NCBI RefSeq assembly: GCF_026626885.1
Contig: NZ_JAPNOA010000056.1
Location: forward strand, 1-64,000
DNA length: 64,000 nt
Source of the DNA: Parathalassolituus penaei
GTDB taxonomy: Bacteria > Pseudomonadota > Gammaproteobacteria > Pseudomonadales > Oceanobacteraceae
Reading direction: 5' to 3'
Shown: in pieces, positions 34,401-43,380 of the stretch
How positions within the stretch are numbered: the first letter of the stretch is position 1
Layout: each line of letters opens with the position of its first letter
Notes under the pieces: generated by a model
The model's database searches: none
Seen by the model: the letters and a program-made list of their open reading frames with translations, nothing else
Told to the model about the DNA's origin: nothing
Translations under genes and position numbers: made by a program

Positions 34401-36329
34401 AGTGTGGTTGGTATTGGGGATATGGCCGGTGACGTGTTCGGCAACGGCATGCTGCGTTCCGAGCATATCTGTCTGGTGGCGGCCTTTAACCATATGCACA
34501 TTTTTGTCGACCCGACTCCGGATGCTGCGGCCAGCTTTGTTGAGCGTAAACGCCTGTTTGAACTGCCTCGCTCGGCCTGGTCGGATTACGACAGCAAGCT
34601 GATCTCCAAAGGCGGTGGTGTGTTCCTGCGTTCTGCCAAGAGTATCCCGATCAGTGACGAGATGAAGGCGCTGTTCGAAATCCGCGAGGATCGTCTCGCG
34701 CCGAATGATCTGATCAACTATATCCTCAAGGCCAGAGTCGATCTGATCTGGAACGGTGGTATTGGTACTTATGTAAAAGCGGCCTCAGAGCGTCATTCCC
34801 AGGTGGGTGACAAGGCCAACGATGGCCTGCGGGTGATCGGTGGTGATCTGCGAGCCAGAGTGGTGGGCGAGGGTGGCAATCTCGGTATGACCCAGCTTGG
34901 CCGTATCGAATTTGCCCTCAAGGGTGGTGCCAGTTACACCGACTTTATTGATAACGCCGGTGGTGTGGACTGTTCCGACCACGAAGTGAACATCAAGATC
35001 ATGCTCAACGAAGTGGTTGCCAGCGGTGATCTGACTCGCAAGCAGCGTAATGAAATCTTTATGGCCATGACCGAAGAAGTGGGCGAGCTGGTGGTACAGG
35101 ACAACTATCGCCAGACTCAGGCTATCTCTCTGGCCTACAAGGACTGTCTGCCACGTATGGAAGAATACGTGCGCCTGATGAAGTCGTACGAATCCAAAGG
35201 CAAGCTCAATCGGGCGCTGGAATTCCTGCCCGACGATGAAACCCTTGTCAATCGCAAGGCCAGTGGCGTCGGCCTTACCCGGCCAGAACTGGCGGTGCTG
35301 ATTTCCTACACCAAGGCCGACCTCAAAGAGCAACTGAATCATCCCGATATATATGAAGATGCTTACGTAGCGGAAATCCTGACCACGGCGTTCCCGTCCG
35401 AACTGGCAAAACGTTTTGGCGAGCCGCTGCGTAATCACCGTCTGCGTCGTGAAATTATTGCCACCCAGCTGGCCAATGACATGGTCAACTACATGGGAAT
35501 CAACTTCATGCACCGGTTGTCGAAGTCTACTGGCTCCAGTGTTGCTGATGTCGCCCGTGCCTATGTCGCCGCACGGGATATTTTTGCGCTGGACGACTAC
35601 TGGAAGGCAATCAATGAGCTCGACTACAAGGTCAGCACGGTGGTACAGGAAGACATGATGGCCGACCTGATGCGTCTGGTGCGCCGTGCTACTCGCTGGT
35701 TTGTGCGCAATCGTCGCGCCAGTATCCATATCAGTGTCGAGGTTGAACGCTTCCGTGCCGCCGTTGCAGGTATTGCTGCTGAAATGGGGACTACCTTGCG
35801 TGGCACATCACTTGAGCGTTGGCAGCAATCGAGAGATGAACGTATTGCCCAGGGGGTTCCTGCCGAACTGGCCAGTTACTGCAGTGGTGCTGTTAACCTT
35901 TATTCCGCGCTGGGGATTGTGGAAGCGGCCGTTCAAACCGGGCAGCCGGTTAACGATGTGGCGGTGGCTTACTTCGAGGTGGGTGAACAATTGTCGTTGA
36001 ACTGGTTCGGTCAGCAGATTAACGGCTTGCCAGCGACCAGTCATTGGGAAGCCCTGGCTCGGGAAAGTCTGCGTGATGATCTGGACTGGCAGCAGCGTTC
36101 CCTGACGGTGGGGGTTATGACCGGGCTGCAACAAGGAGAAGCGCTGTCGGCGGCCCTGGAGCGCTGGCAGAACGATCAATCGCTGTTGTTCAGCCGCTGG
36201 CAGACTATGTTGGCCGACCTCAAGGCCACGGATCATATGGAGTTTGCCATGGTGGCGGTTGCTCTGCGTGAGCTGCTGGATCTGGCTCAGGCCAGTCGCC
36301 AGCAGGCAGATTGCCCGCCTTGCCAATAG
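31497..36329 (+). CDS. gdhB: NAD-specific glutamate dehydrogenase, large type
   Basis: This 1610-residue enzyme of the 180-kDa GDH class deaminates glutamate to 2-oxoglutarate with NAD. The N-terminal half contains ACT-like regulatory regions (from CEDMPFLVDSIRLQL). The catalytic core holds GGLRWSDRADDFRTEVLGL and VKNAVIVPVGAKGGF (about residues 826-841, with the substrate lysines), followed by the NAD-binding GIGDMAGDVFGNGML (about 970). The long C-terminal helical part is intact. Length matches P. aeruginosa GdhB (1620). It serves amino-acid catabolism. No clear ribosome site precedes the ATG. The name follows Pseudomonas usage. Confidence 0.95.
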   Translation: MLTALREIINDRNAAPQAALLTRFSNLYYANVPADELLARPATDLYGATLSSWHFVQQRQTGEAKVRVFNPDHENHGWQCSHTVVEVVCEDMPFLVDSIRLQLNSRQMSLHALHYCVLYARRDNKQQLDNSIDWSVPSEGGVAEALVYMEFDHHSDPAILSELNEALKSVLAEVKCCVDDFPKIMKRLEVAATELAASKQEGTNEGEAFLRWLSLNHFTFLASDEFSFEHDKDGDYVVRDGSQDLGVFRFRQADRDRLRLQDLPEEIHRFITNPQPISFMKSGERSRVHRPAYPDYVVVKRFDKTGKVIGGIRFMGLYTSIVYIETPNNIPIVRNKLADVRARANFTPGSHSAKELNRILEVYPRDDLFQSTVDQLHRTAISILNIQERRQTRIYLRKDPYSKFVSCLAYVPRDIYNTDLRQRIEGVLRHEFAPLDIESTTYFSESVLARAQYTLRLDSSRNNDFDEIMVARKIRQVVRSWQDDLHDALIEQVGEELGNRQFVDYRSAFPAGYRENFTSRTAVTDIQYIENLCVQSPVELGMSFYRELEEDSNQLHFKLFHRDSFLPLSDVIPVLENLGLRVLGEHPFEIIRRDGKVIWIHNFLLQYTLSDSINIAEVKALFQDSFRAIWQGRAENDPFNRLVLGGQLGWKDIALLRAYARYMKQIRFGISESYIAETLSRYISLSARLVKLFHARFGLGFESEDARNEAFAAIEADILGKMDTVSQLNEDRTIRRYIELIRATLRTNFFQHGDDGEPKSYISLKMNPAAISEMPLPRPMFEIFVYSPRVEGVHLRGGRVARGGLRWSDRADDFRTEVLGLVKAQQVKNAVIVPVGAKGGFIAKNLPKDGGRDAFMAEGIACYQTFVSALLDVTDNLVDGAVVPPERVVRHDADDTYLVVAADKGTATFSDIANEIAVTRGFWLGDAFASGGSIGYDHKKMGITARGAWVSVQRHFREQGLNVQTTDFSVVGIGDMAGDVFGNGMLRSEHICLVAAFNHMHIFVDPTPDAAASFVERKRLFELPRSAWSDYDSKLISKGGGVFLRSAKSIPISDEMKALFEIREDRLAPNDLINYILKARVDLIWNGGIGTYVKAASERHSQVGDKANDGLRVIGGDLRARVVGEGGNLGMTQLGRIEFALKGGASYTDFIDNAGGVDCSDHEVNIKIMLNEVVASGDLTRKQRNEIFMAMTEEVGELVVQDNYRQTQAISLAYKDCLPRMEEYVRLMKSYESKGKLNRALEFLPDDETLVNRKASGVGLTRPELAVLISYTKADLKEQLNHPDIYEDAYVAEILTTAFPSELAKRFGEPLRNHRLRREIIATQLANDMVNYMGINFMHRLSKSTGSSVADVARAYVAARDIFALDDYWKAINELDYKVSTVVQEDMMADLMRLVRRATRWFVRNRRASIHISVEVERFRAAVAGIAAEMGTTLRGTSLERWQQSRDERIAQGVPAELASYCSGAVNLYSALGIVEAAVQTGQPVNDVAVAYFEVGEQLSLNWFGQQINGLPATSHWEALARESLRDDLDWQQRSLTVGVMTGLQQGEALSAALERWQNDQSLLFSRWQTMLADLKATDHMEFAMVAVALRELLDLAQASRQQADCPPCQ

Positions 36330-36364
36330 GGTCCTGTTGATTCGACAGACGGGTCCTGTTTGTT

Positions 36365-36402
36365 TCTGCAAACGGAGCGGTTGGTTCCGCTCTGTTTGCA
36401 GA
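36365..36402 (+). terminator. Strong 16-bp hairpin after gdhB
   Basis: The arms 36365-36380 and 36387-36402 pair over 16 bp with a single G-T wobble around the loop TTGGTT. No T run follows. Just before it, GGGTCCTGTT is directly repeated (36328-36337 and 36351-36360). It is probably a transcript-end or processing hairpin. Confidence 0.55.
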
Positions 36403-36544
36403 CCATTTCAGCCAGCTTTGGCACTTTGCGAAATGGTTCATTAGTGGTCTGCTGGCCACCCCTCAGAATTGCCTTTTTATCATCGCCCTGAGCCTGCTTG
36501 CCGTTCAGACTGGCCGCTGACGACATGCAGGGAGCTTGTGCTGA

Positions 36545-37579
36545 ATGATGATGAATGAATTTAATCTGATGATATACGCCCAGTCGGCCCTGCTTCTGAC
36601 CGCTCTGGCTTTTGTTTCCTGGCTGTTTTTACGGACACGTCGCCTCGGTCGCCTGCAGGACGACTTGGTGGAGGATGCCATTCGGGATGGCTGTATCTGG
36701 CATCGGGTTTATCTGATGAGGGGCGAAGGTAAAAAACGCTGGTTGCGAATGCTGCCTTACGACTTCCGTGGTTTGCTGCTGGAATCTGATCAGGGCATCC
36801 GTCTGGTCGGTTTGAAACCGGATGGTGAAAAGCTGGATCAGGGCTGGCGTCGTGAACAGGTCGACATCAGCTGGCAGGGCAATCATATGTTTGCCGGTGG
36901 CAGTCTGTTCTGGTTGCGTCTGGAGGCCGGGCAGCAGGAGTGGCTGGTGTCATCCGATATTGGTATGCAAGCCAATGACTCACGGCGGGCAACCGCCGAT
37001 TTGTGGCGCAAGCTGGTGCCGGGTAAGGTTTTGCCCGATGAGGCATCCGAAGACTTTGATCTGTTCTCACGACCTGCGTCTGTTGCGGCTCTGGTGCTGA
37101 TATTGGTTGCGGCAGCGTATGCGCTGGTGGACGGCCTGTTGTTGAATCCGCTGGAAGCTCTGGACTGGGGATACGCCATGTGGGGCTTGCCGGTACTGGG
37201 GTTGCTGGTGTCATTAGGCGGTTGGTTTGTGTTGCAGAAAAACCGGATTCCTCTGCGCGAATCCATGGTGCTGGGCATGATCGGCAGTATCTGTGTCTCA
37301 TTGGCCTGGTTGCCCGCTGCCAAACGTCTGGATGAAGCTCTGGCAAGCGGTCCTGCGCAGCATTATGACTACCGGCTGGAGGAGAACGGGCGTCTGGTGC
37401 CGGTGGATGAAAATATGCCGGTGATCCGGTTTGGTAATCGCAAGGAATACTGGCAACAGTTTGAGATTGGCTCTGTTCATGCCTTTCGTTTTGTTCATGG
37501 CCCTCTGGGCATCTGGCAGCTGGATCATACAGAGCGACTGGAAGACATTCGCGCGTTTTACCGCCAGCGTAAGCCTTGA
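36545..37579 (+). CDS. Membrane protein of unknown function
   Basis: This 344-residue protein has one N-terminal membrane segment (about 10-28), a soluble region rich in tryptophan and arginine (30-175), three hydrophobic segments (about 182-200, 213-232, 245-263), and a C-terminal soluble region (270-344) ending DIRAFYRQRKP. I recognise no family. GGGAGC at 36530-36535 lies 9 bases before the first of two adjacent ATG codons. It stands between gdhB and a DUF2835 gene and is likely transcribed separately from gdhB. Confidence 0.8.
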   Translation: MMMNEFNLMIYAQSALLLTALAFVSWLFLRTRRLGRLQDDLVEDAIRDGCIWHRVYLMRGEGKKRWLRMLPYDFRGLLLESDQGIRLVGLKPDGEKLDQGWRREQVDISWQGNHMFAGGSLFWLRLEAGQQEWLVSSDIGMQANDSRRATADLWRKLVPGKVLPDEASEDFDLFSRPASVAALVLILVAAAYALVDGLLLNPLEALDWGYAMWGLPVLGLLVSLGGWFVLQKNRIPLRESMVLGMIGSICVSLAWLPAAKRLDEALASGPAQHYDYRLEENGRLVPVDENMPVIRFGNRKEYWQQFEIGSVHAFRFVHGPLGIWQLDHTERLEDIRAFYRQRKP

Positions 37580-37689
37580 TGCCGATCTGTCCGGCTGTGT
37601 CCGCTTTGCCGTGAGCTGACAATCCTGCCGCAATCCCGCTGGTCTATGCTTGTTCGAGGTCCAATAGAAATCCGGATGAGGCCCTCACC

Positions 37690-37920
37690 ATGAACCAGCG
37701 GGTGGTTCTCGATATTTACCTGTCGGCTGCTGAATTGCAGCGTTATTACAGTGGTGATGCACGAATGGTTCAGGGCCGGGCTCTTGATGGCCGCAGCGTG
37801 CGTTTCCCTGCCAATCTGTTACGTCCCATGGTCACCCGCGAAGGGGTTAACGGGCGTTTTGTTATTGAATTTGATGCACAAGGCAAGTTCCAGAGCATCG
37901 CTCGCCTTCCTCGCGTATAA
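37690..37920 (+). CDS. DUF2835 family protein
   Basis: This 76-residue protein begins VVLDIYLSAAELQRYYSGDARMVQGRALDGRSVRFPANLLRPMVT, the characteristic DUF2835 (PilZ-like-sized beta) sequence found in gammaproteobacteria. Its role is unknown. It lies 63 bp upstream of pyrD on the same strand. Confidence 0.87.
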   Translation: MNQRVVLDIYLSAAELQRYYSGDARMVQGRALDGRSVRFPANLLRPMVTREGVNGRFVIEFDAQGKFQSIARLPRV

Positions 37921-37982
37921 TCCGCGCAATTTTGTGAATCTGAGCCCGTTGGCGGTTCCAGCCGCCTGTCTGTGAGGTTGTT

Positions 37983-39005
37983 ATGGATTGGTATAACGTA
38001 TTTCGTCCAGTGTTGTTCAGCCTGAGTGCCGAGACTGCCCATGAAGTCAGTCTGGACCTGCTGGGAGCCGCCGAACGTCTGGGCGTACTGCGCTACATGG
38101 CGCCACGCATGACCGGCAATCCGGTTGAAGTGGCGGGAATCCGTTTTCCAAATGCGGTGGGTCTGGCGGCTGGTCTCGACAAAAATGGCGATTACATTGA
38201 TGCCCTGGCGCGTCTGGGCTTCGGTTTTATCGAAATCGGCACCATCACACCACGTCCACAGCCGGGTAATCCGCAGCCGCGTCTGTTCCGCATCCCTGAA
38301 CGTCAGGCCATCATCAATCGTATGGGGTTCAACAACAAGGGTGTTGATTACCTGATCGAGCGAGTCAAAGCCGCCCGTTACGATGGTGTGCTGGGTATCA
38401 ACATTGGCAAGAACTTCGATACCCCGGTTGAGAACGCGGTCAGTGATTACCTGATCTGCCTGGAAAAGGTGTATCAGTACGCCACCTACATCACCGTGAA
38501 TATTTCGTCGCCGAACACTCCGGGCCTGCGTACCCTGCAGTACGGTGATGCCCTGCGTGATCTGCTGGCGCCGTTAAAAGTCCGTCAGCGTGAGCTGGCC
38601 GCAGAACATGGTTACCGTCCGATTTTTGTGAAAATTGCCCCGGACATGAATACCGACGAAGTGGCGCTGGTTGCCAATACGCTGGTGGAGTGTGAAATGG
38701 ATGGTGTGATTGCCACCAACACCACACTGGACCGTGACGGTGTTGCCGGTTGCCCGAACGCCGAAGAAGCCGGTGGTCTGAGTGGTGCGCCACTGGAAGA
38801 CAAAGCCACCGAAGTACTGGAAACCCTGTGCAAGGTGCTGGCGGGTCGTCTGCCAGTGATTGGCGTGGGTGGTATTACTGATGGTGCTGGTGCGGTCGAC
38901 AAGATCCGTGCGGGTGCCAGTCTGGTACAGGTGTACAGCGGCTTTATTTACCGCGGTCCTGAGCTGGTGCGTGAATCAGCTGAAGCCATTGCGCATATGA
39001 ATTGA
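37983..39005 (+). CDS. pyrD: Dihydroorotate dehydrogenase (quinone)
   Basis: This class 2 dihydroorotate dehydrogenase oxidises dihydroorotate to orotate in pyrimidine synthesis, passing electrons to quinone. Its 340 residues include the class 2 N-terminal membrane-associating helices ([25 protein letters not shown]). The FMN pocket is seen in [14 protein letters not shown] and [15 protein letters not shown], and the catalytic serine lies in [14 protein letters not shown] (about 172-185). It is followed by rmf (reversed) and rlmL, close to the Pseudomonas order. Confidence 0.96.
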   Translation: MDWYNVFRPVLFSLSAETAHEVSLDLLGAAERLGVLRYMAPRMTGNPVEVAGIRFPNAVGLAAGLDKNGDYIDALARLGFGFIEIGTITPRPQPGNPQPRLFRIPERQAIINRMGFNNKGVDYLIERVKAARYDGVLGINIGKNFDTPVENAVSDYLICLEKVYQYATYITVNISSPNTPGLRTLQYGDALRDLLAPLKVRQRELAAEHGYRPIFVKIAPDMNTDEVALVANTLVECEMDGVIATNTTLDRDGVAGCPNAEEAGGLSGAPLEDKATEVLETLCKVLAGRLPVIGVGGITDGAGAVDKIRAGASLVQVYSGFIYRGPELVRESAEAIAHMN

Positions 39006-39026
39006 TCAGCGTTAGCTGAAAAGAGT

Positions 39027-39069
39027 CGGGCCCCGGAAAATTGGGGCCCGTTCCTCCGCCGGACGGAGG
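39027..39069. terminator. GC-rich hairpins after pyrD
   Basis: CGGGCCCC (39027-39034) pairs with GGGGCCCG (39043-39050). A second small hairpin CCTCCG/CGGAGG follows at 39053-39069. There are no T runs, but position between the convergent pyrD and rmf genes suggests transcript ends. Confidence 0.55.
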
Positions 39070-39152
39070 CTGGTTGGAACGTTATGTATGACTCTTTCCG
39101 AGTCGTCTGACGGTGTTACGAACGTGAAAGCGGATACCCTCTCTGGTTGTCG

Positions 39153-39350
39153 TTATACTGCCAATCGATGGATTCCAGAAACGCCTATATACCCATCCCA
39201 GTGATCAGCGCGACCGCTGCGCCATCCCGCCAACCAGGCGTCACGCAGTGGACCTTCCGGAGGGGCCAGATCCTTGGAGCGGTGCTCTACACCGGCACGG
39301 TAACCACGGGAATAAGCTCGTTCTTGCAGATCGCGTTTCTGTTTTTTCAT
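39153..39350 (-). CDS. rmf: Ribosome modulation factor
   Basis: This small basic protein of 65 residues starts MKKQKRDLQERAYSRGYRAG and contains WLAGWRSGRADHWDG, close to E. coli Rmf (MKRQKRD..ERAHQRGYQAG; WLGGWREAMADR). Rmf binds ribosomes in stationary phase and drives 100S dimer formation. I chose ATG 39350 by homology; a longer frame to 39413 has no similarity. It has about ten extra C-terminal residues relative to E. coli. It lies between pyrD and rlmL, as rmf does in Pseudomonas. Confidence 0.9.
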   Translation of the reverse strand: MKKQKRDLQERAYSRGYRAGVEHRSKDLAPPEGPLRDAWLAGWRSGRADHWDGYIGVSGIHRLAV

Positions 39351-39532
39351 AACGTAGCGTCCTCGCTTGCAATTAACTGGGCCAGGCACTGGCAGGCTGC
39401 CAGAGCATGACAACCTTGTGACAGCGCCTTCTACTGTTTTATCCCGTTGTTGCGCCGACTGTTAATGAATTATTTTTTATAGATCCGGCTACTGTTGTAG
39501 TCGATCGCTATTTGACCAAACAGGCCTCACCC

Positions 39533-41734
39533 ATGATGCAAAACCATCCCTCGTCGGAAACCTTCACCTGGCTGGCCAGCTGTGCCAAGGGGATCGAACC
39601 CCTGTTAGTTCAGGAAATCAGTGAGTTAGGCGGCGAAGTTGAACGTGAAACTCACCTCGGGGTGTTCTGGCGTGGGGATCTGAAAACAGCTTATCGCTTC
39701 TGTTTATGGTCTCGTCTCGCCAGTCGCTTATTGTTACCGCTGCATGAATGTCAGGTCGGCAATGTCGACGAAGTATATGAAGAAACGCGCCAACTGCCGT
39801 GGAACGAGATTTTTCCGGTCAGTGCGAGCATGCGAATCGACTTTCATGGCCAGACCGACTTCATTAACAACACCCAGTTTGGTGCCCAGAAAATCAAGGA
39901 CGCCATCTGTGACCGTTTCCGTCTCGACACTGGCAGTCGCCCGAACGTCGATAAAGATGCCCAGGTTCGAATCGAAGCCCAGCTCCGTAAAGGCAAGCTG
40001 CATCTGTATTTCAACTTCAGTGGTAGCGGTATGCACCGCCGTGGTTACCGTCTGCAGCCGGGTCTGGCACCCCTGAAAGAAACCCTGGCGGCCGCAGTGT
40101 TGATGCGTGCTGGCTGGCCTGCGCTGGCAGCGGAAGGCAAACATCTGATCGACCCGATGTGTGGTTCCGGCACGCTGGTGATTGAAGCGGGCCTGATGGC
40201 CGCCGACGTGGCTCCTGGTCTGAATCGCCAGCAGCATGGTTTTGAGTACTGGCGCGGTCATGACCGCAGTATCTGGCTGGAGCTGGTGGATGACGCTCGT
40301 CAGCGTCGCACTGCGGGCCTGAACGCCATGAAGAGCCATCTGTATGGCTTCGACATTGATGCCCGTCAGCTGGAAGCCGCTCAGGCTAACCTGGCGCGCT
40401 CCGGTCTGTCTGGCAAGGTACATCTGGAACGTCGTGGCATTGATCAGCTGCGTGTGAATCAGGACGTGGCTGCCGACGGTGGTCTGGTGGTGTGTAACCC
40501 GCCATACGGCGAGCGTTTGAGTGAGTTGCCACAGTTGGCACCTCTGTATCAGCAATTCCATGATGCCACCATGAAACTGCCGGACTGGCGTCTGGCGGTA
40601 TTCACCGGTAACACCGATCTGGCGCGTTCGATCCGTCGTCCGCTGGATAAACAGTACAACCTGCTGAACGGTCTGATTGCTACCCGTCTGCTGGTATTCG
40701 GTGCCGCTGACGAGCGCTCAGCACAGCCGCGCGGCAGTATGATTCGGGGTCCGGTTGAGCAGTTTGCCAACCGTCTGGCCAAGAACCTCAAGCCGCTGCA
40801 GAAATGGGCGCGTCGTGAGTCCGTGTACTGTTATCGCGTCTATGACGCTGACCTGCCGGAATATGCCGTTGCCATCGACGTTTATACCGCGGCTGACCAG
40901 CGTGATGCCGGTGAAACCGGGCAGTGGTTGCACGTGCAGGAATATGTGCCGCCAAAGACGATTGATGAAGCACGGGCGGAACGTCGTTTGCTCGACGTGC
41001 TGGCGGTATTGCCGGAAGTAACCGGTATTGATGCCCAGCGCATTGTGCTGAAGCGTCGTGAACGTCAGAGCGGCAAACGTCAGTATGAAAAGCAGGACTC
41101 ATCCCGCAACATGTTTGCCGTGCCGGAAGGCAAGGTGCTGGTGAATGTGAACCTGCGTGATTATCTGGATACCGGCCTGTTCCTGGATCACCGTCCGACC
41201 CGTCTGGAAATTGCCAAACTGGCGGCCCAACAACCGGGGATGAAGTTCCTGAACCTGTTCTGTTACACCGCAACGGCCAGTGTGCATGCGGCGGTGGCAG
41301 GGGCGCATTGCACCAGCGTGGATATGTCCCGTACTTACCTGAACTGGGGTCGTGACAACTTTGAACTGAACGATATTGATCCGGATCGTCACAACTTTGT
41401 GCAGGCTGACTGCTTGCGCTGGCTGGAAGAGGCGGCTGAACGTCAGCAGGGCACTTACGACCTGATCTTTATGGACCCGCCAACTTTCTCCAACTCCAAG
41501 CGTATGGAAGGGGTTCTGGATATCCAGCGCGACCACGCTACATTGATTCGTCAGGCGGTTGCTTGTCTGAAGCCGGGTGGCCTGCTGATTTTCTCCAACA
41601 ACCTGCGCAAGTTTGATCTGGATGAAGAAGCGCTGGCGGGCCTGAAAATTCGTAACGTCAGTGGCCGCTCAGTGCCACATGATTACGCTCGTCGTCCGAA
41701 TATTCACCATTGCTATCACATTCAGGCGGGCTGA
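39533..41734 (+). CDS. rlmL: 23S rRNA methyltransferase RlmKL
   Basis: This bifunctional enzyme methylates 23S rRNA at G2445 (m2G, RlmL half) and G2069 (m7G, RlmK half). It has 733 residues from ATG 39533 (adjacent ATG 39536 is also possible). Order: N-terminal ferredoxin-like and THUMP region (about 10-155), RlmL methyltransferase with DPMCGSGTLVIEAGLMA and NPPYGERLS (about 322), and RlmK methyltransferase with LNLFCYTATASVHAA and DLIFMDPPTFSNSKRM (about 645). The last 77 bp overlap the convergent diguanylate cyclase gene. Confidence 0.95.
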   Translation: MMQNHPSSETFTWLASCAKGIEPLLVQEISELGGEVERETHLGVFWRGDLKTAYRFCLWSRLASRLLLPLHECQVGNVDEVYEETRQLPWNEIFPVSASMRIDFHGQTDFINNTQFGAQKIKDAICDRFRLDTGSRPNVDKDAQVRIEAQLRKGKLHLYFNFSGSGMHRRGYRLQPGLAPLKETLAAAVLMRAGWPALAAEGKHLIDPMCGSGTLVIEAGLMAADVAPGLNRQQHGFEYWRGHDRSIWLELVDDARQRRTAGLNAMKSHLYGFDIDARQLEAAQANLARSGLSGKVHLERRGIDQLRVNQDVAADGGLVVCNPPYGERLSELPQLAPLYQQFHDATMKLPDWRLAVFTGNTDLARSIRRPLDKQYNLLNGLIATRLLVFGAADERSAQPRGSMIRGPVEQFANRLAKNLKPLQKWARRESVYCYRVYDADLPEYAVAIDVYTAADQRDAGETGQWLHVQEYVPPKTIDEARAERRLLDVLAVLPEVTGIDAQRIVLKRRERQSGKRQYEKQDSSRNMFAVPEGKVLVNVNLRDYLDTGLFLDHRPTRLEIAKLAAQQPGMKFLNLFCYTATASVHAAVAGAHCTSVDMSRTYLNWGRDNFELNDIDPDRHNFVQADCLRWLEEAAERQQGTYDLIFMDPPTFSNSKRMEGVLDIQRDHATLIRQAVACLKPGGLLIFSNNLRKFDLDEEALAGLKIRNVSGRSVPHDYARRPNIHHCYHIQAG

Positions 41735-42884
41735 TCCGGCTTGCACTGATTTCTTCGTTGCGGTAATGGGGCTTGGTCCAGACGCGATCAGCATCCATTA
41801 CCCGATTTCTTCCGGCTCGTTTGCCGGTATAAAGCGCCTGGTCGGCCCGTTCAAACAGGCTGCTGGCGCTGTGTTTTTCCCGTTCGCGGATACAGGCAAA
41901 ACCGACGGTCACCGTTAATACGTCTGGCTGGTTGTCGCGGTAACCCAGCTGGCACGACTGCACGGTTTTACGTACCTGCTCCGCTGCCTGTGCTGCAAAA
42001 ACCGGGTCGCAGTTGTGGATGATCAGCACAAACTCCTCACCACCATAACGCGCCAGCGTCGCATTGGCCGGATCAATATGGCTGTTCAGGCAATTCTGCA
42101 GACAGTTGGCTACCTCGCGCAGGGCAATATCCCCCGCCGCGTGACCGCGGCTGTCGTTATAACGCTTGAAGTAATCAACATCCACCAGCATCAGGCATAA
42201 CCACTGGTGACGACGGCTGTGATCTGACAACTCCCGCTGCAGCACCATATCCATACGACGACGGTTGCCAACACCGGTTAACGGATCACTTTCCACCAGC
42301 TCCAGCAGGTAATCCCGCAATTGACGGCTACGATTATCGAACTGAACCGCAAACATCAGCGAAATAATGCTGGCACCAATCAGCCACATGGTACGAGACA
42401 CGGTTTTGGCGAGATTGGGCGGGTCGAGGGTCAGGTCGTTGGGCAGATGTCCGTGCAGCAGCATCCAGGCCATAACGATCCAGGCAACGGACCAGAACAC
42501 CAGCGCAAACAGCGCCATCCTGAATGTACCCAGTAACAGACCAATAAACGGAAATAGCGGAATGATGGGGCTGTAATGGCTGTTCGGGCCGCCGGACAAC
42601 AGGATCAACGGAAACGCCATGTAGATACACAGGCCCATCAGCAGTGCTGGTGCCTGCGCTTGCCAGTAACCACGACGCAGAATTTGCCAGAGGATCAGCA
42701 GTAACGAGGTATTCACCACGCCGGATACCAGAAACAGCGTGTGCATGGTGGCAAACAGGGGACGAAGAATGGTGATAGAGCCCAGAACCAGGGCAATCAT
42801 CAGCGTTAACCAGGCGGTTAACTGGGCACGTTGTTCCTGAATTCCTTTTGGGGTCAGCTGCTGTAGATCGAACACCTGCTTCAT
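41658..42884 (-). CDS. Membrane diguanylate cyclase (GGDEF)
   Basis: This 408-residue protein makes cyclic di-GMP. Six hydrophobic segments fill residues 20-182, forming a membrane sensor module of unnamed type. A GGDEF domain follows (about 192-355) with DPLTGVGNRR and the active-site GGEEF (281-285). The RxxD product-inhibition site normally five residues before GG(D/E)EF is absent (the sequence there is DPANATLARY), so feedback inhibition through it is unlikely. The C-terminal tail of about 40 residues is polar, and its coding region overlaps the end of rlmL. The signal sensed is unknown. Confidence 0.92.
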   Translation of the reverse strand: MKQVFDLQQLTPKGIQEQRAQLTAWLTLMIALVLGSITILRPLFATMHTLFLVSGVVNTSLLLILWQILRRGYWQAQAPALLMGLCIYMAFPLILLSGGPNSHYSPIIPLFPFIGLLLGTFRMALFALVFWSVAWIVMAWMLLHGHLPNDLTLDPPNLAKTVSRTMWLIGASIISLMFAVQFDNRSRQLRDYLLELVESDPLTGVGNRRRMDMVLQRELSDHSRRHQWLCLMLVDVDYFKRYNDSRGHAAGDIALREVANCLQNCLNSHIDPANATLARYGGEEFVLIIHNCDPVFAAQAAEQVRKTVQSCQLGYRDNQPDVLTVTVGFACIREREKHSASSLFERADQALYTGKRAGRNRVMDADRVWTKPHYRNEEISASRISPPECDSNGEYSDDERNHVALSGH

Positions 42885-43263
42885 CGACGTCCTGTCCTGA
42901 TACTGCGAGGGAGGCAGGATGTTAATGCAGATGCGTGAGAAGGTCAGCGTTTATTGTGTGACGGGGGTTTGAAACTGGTTATTTGCAGTCTGGATGACCT
43001 GTTGTTGGGGTGGTATCTGCGCCATTGATTCCACGAGCGGCTGGAATGGTCTTACCTGCAGGTTTGCATCATCTTGGAACTCTAGGTGTGTCTTGTGCGC
43101 TAATTTTGTGCGTTTTTGTGATGATTCTGGTGTGTCAGAGCGCATCCGTTAGACATAAATGTGGCATTTGCGGTCACTTTGCACTGCTTTAAGGCTGATG
43201 AATTCCAAGCTTGCGCTGCTTTGATGCAAAAAGTCAGGTCCTCTCGTGACAAAGTTAACAAAG

Positions 43264-43280
43264 TTGGTACGCCTTGTGCT
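43264..43280 (+). promoter_or_regulatory. Candidate sigma-54 promoter for the ammonium transporter
   Basis: TTGGTACGCCTTGTGCT contains GG (43266-43267) and GC (43278-43279) exactly 10 bp apart and matches the sigma-54 consensus TTGGCACG-N3/4-TTGCW at most positions. It lies about 100 bp before the transporter start. Nitrogen control of amt genes through NtrC and sigma-54 is well known. The gap 42885-43263 shows no gene; no clear NtrC site was picked out. Confidence 0.5.
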
Positions 43281-43380
43281 TTATTTTGGTTCGTCATGGA
43301 GTGGTCATGTTTTGTTGGGGAACAAAACGATCATTCTTGTCTGAAAACATCATCCACCCGCATGTCAAAGGGGAAAGCTC

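Noticed and set aside
42885-43263. Short frames in the gap before amt as genes (including a search for glnK)
   Set aside because: None resembles PII or any family, and none has a convincing ribosome site.
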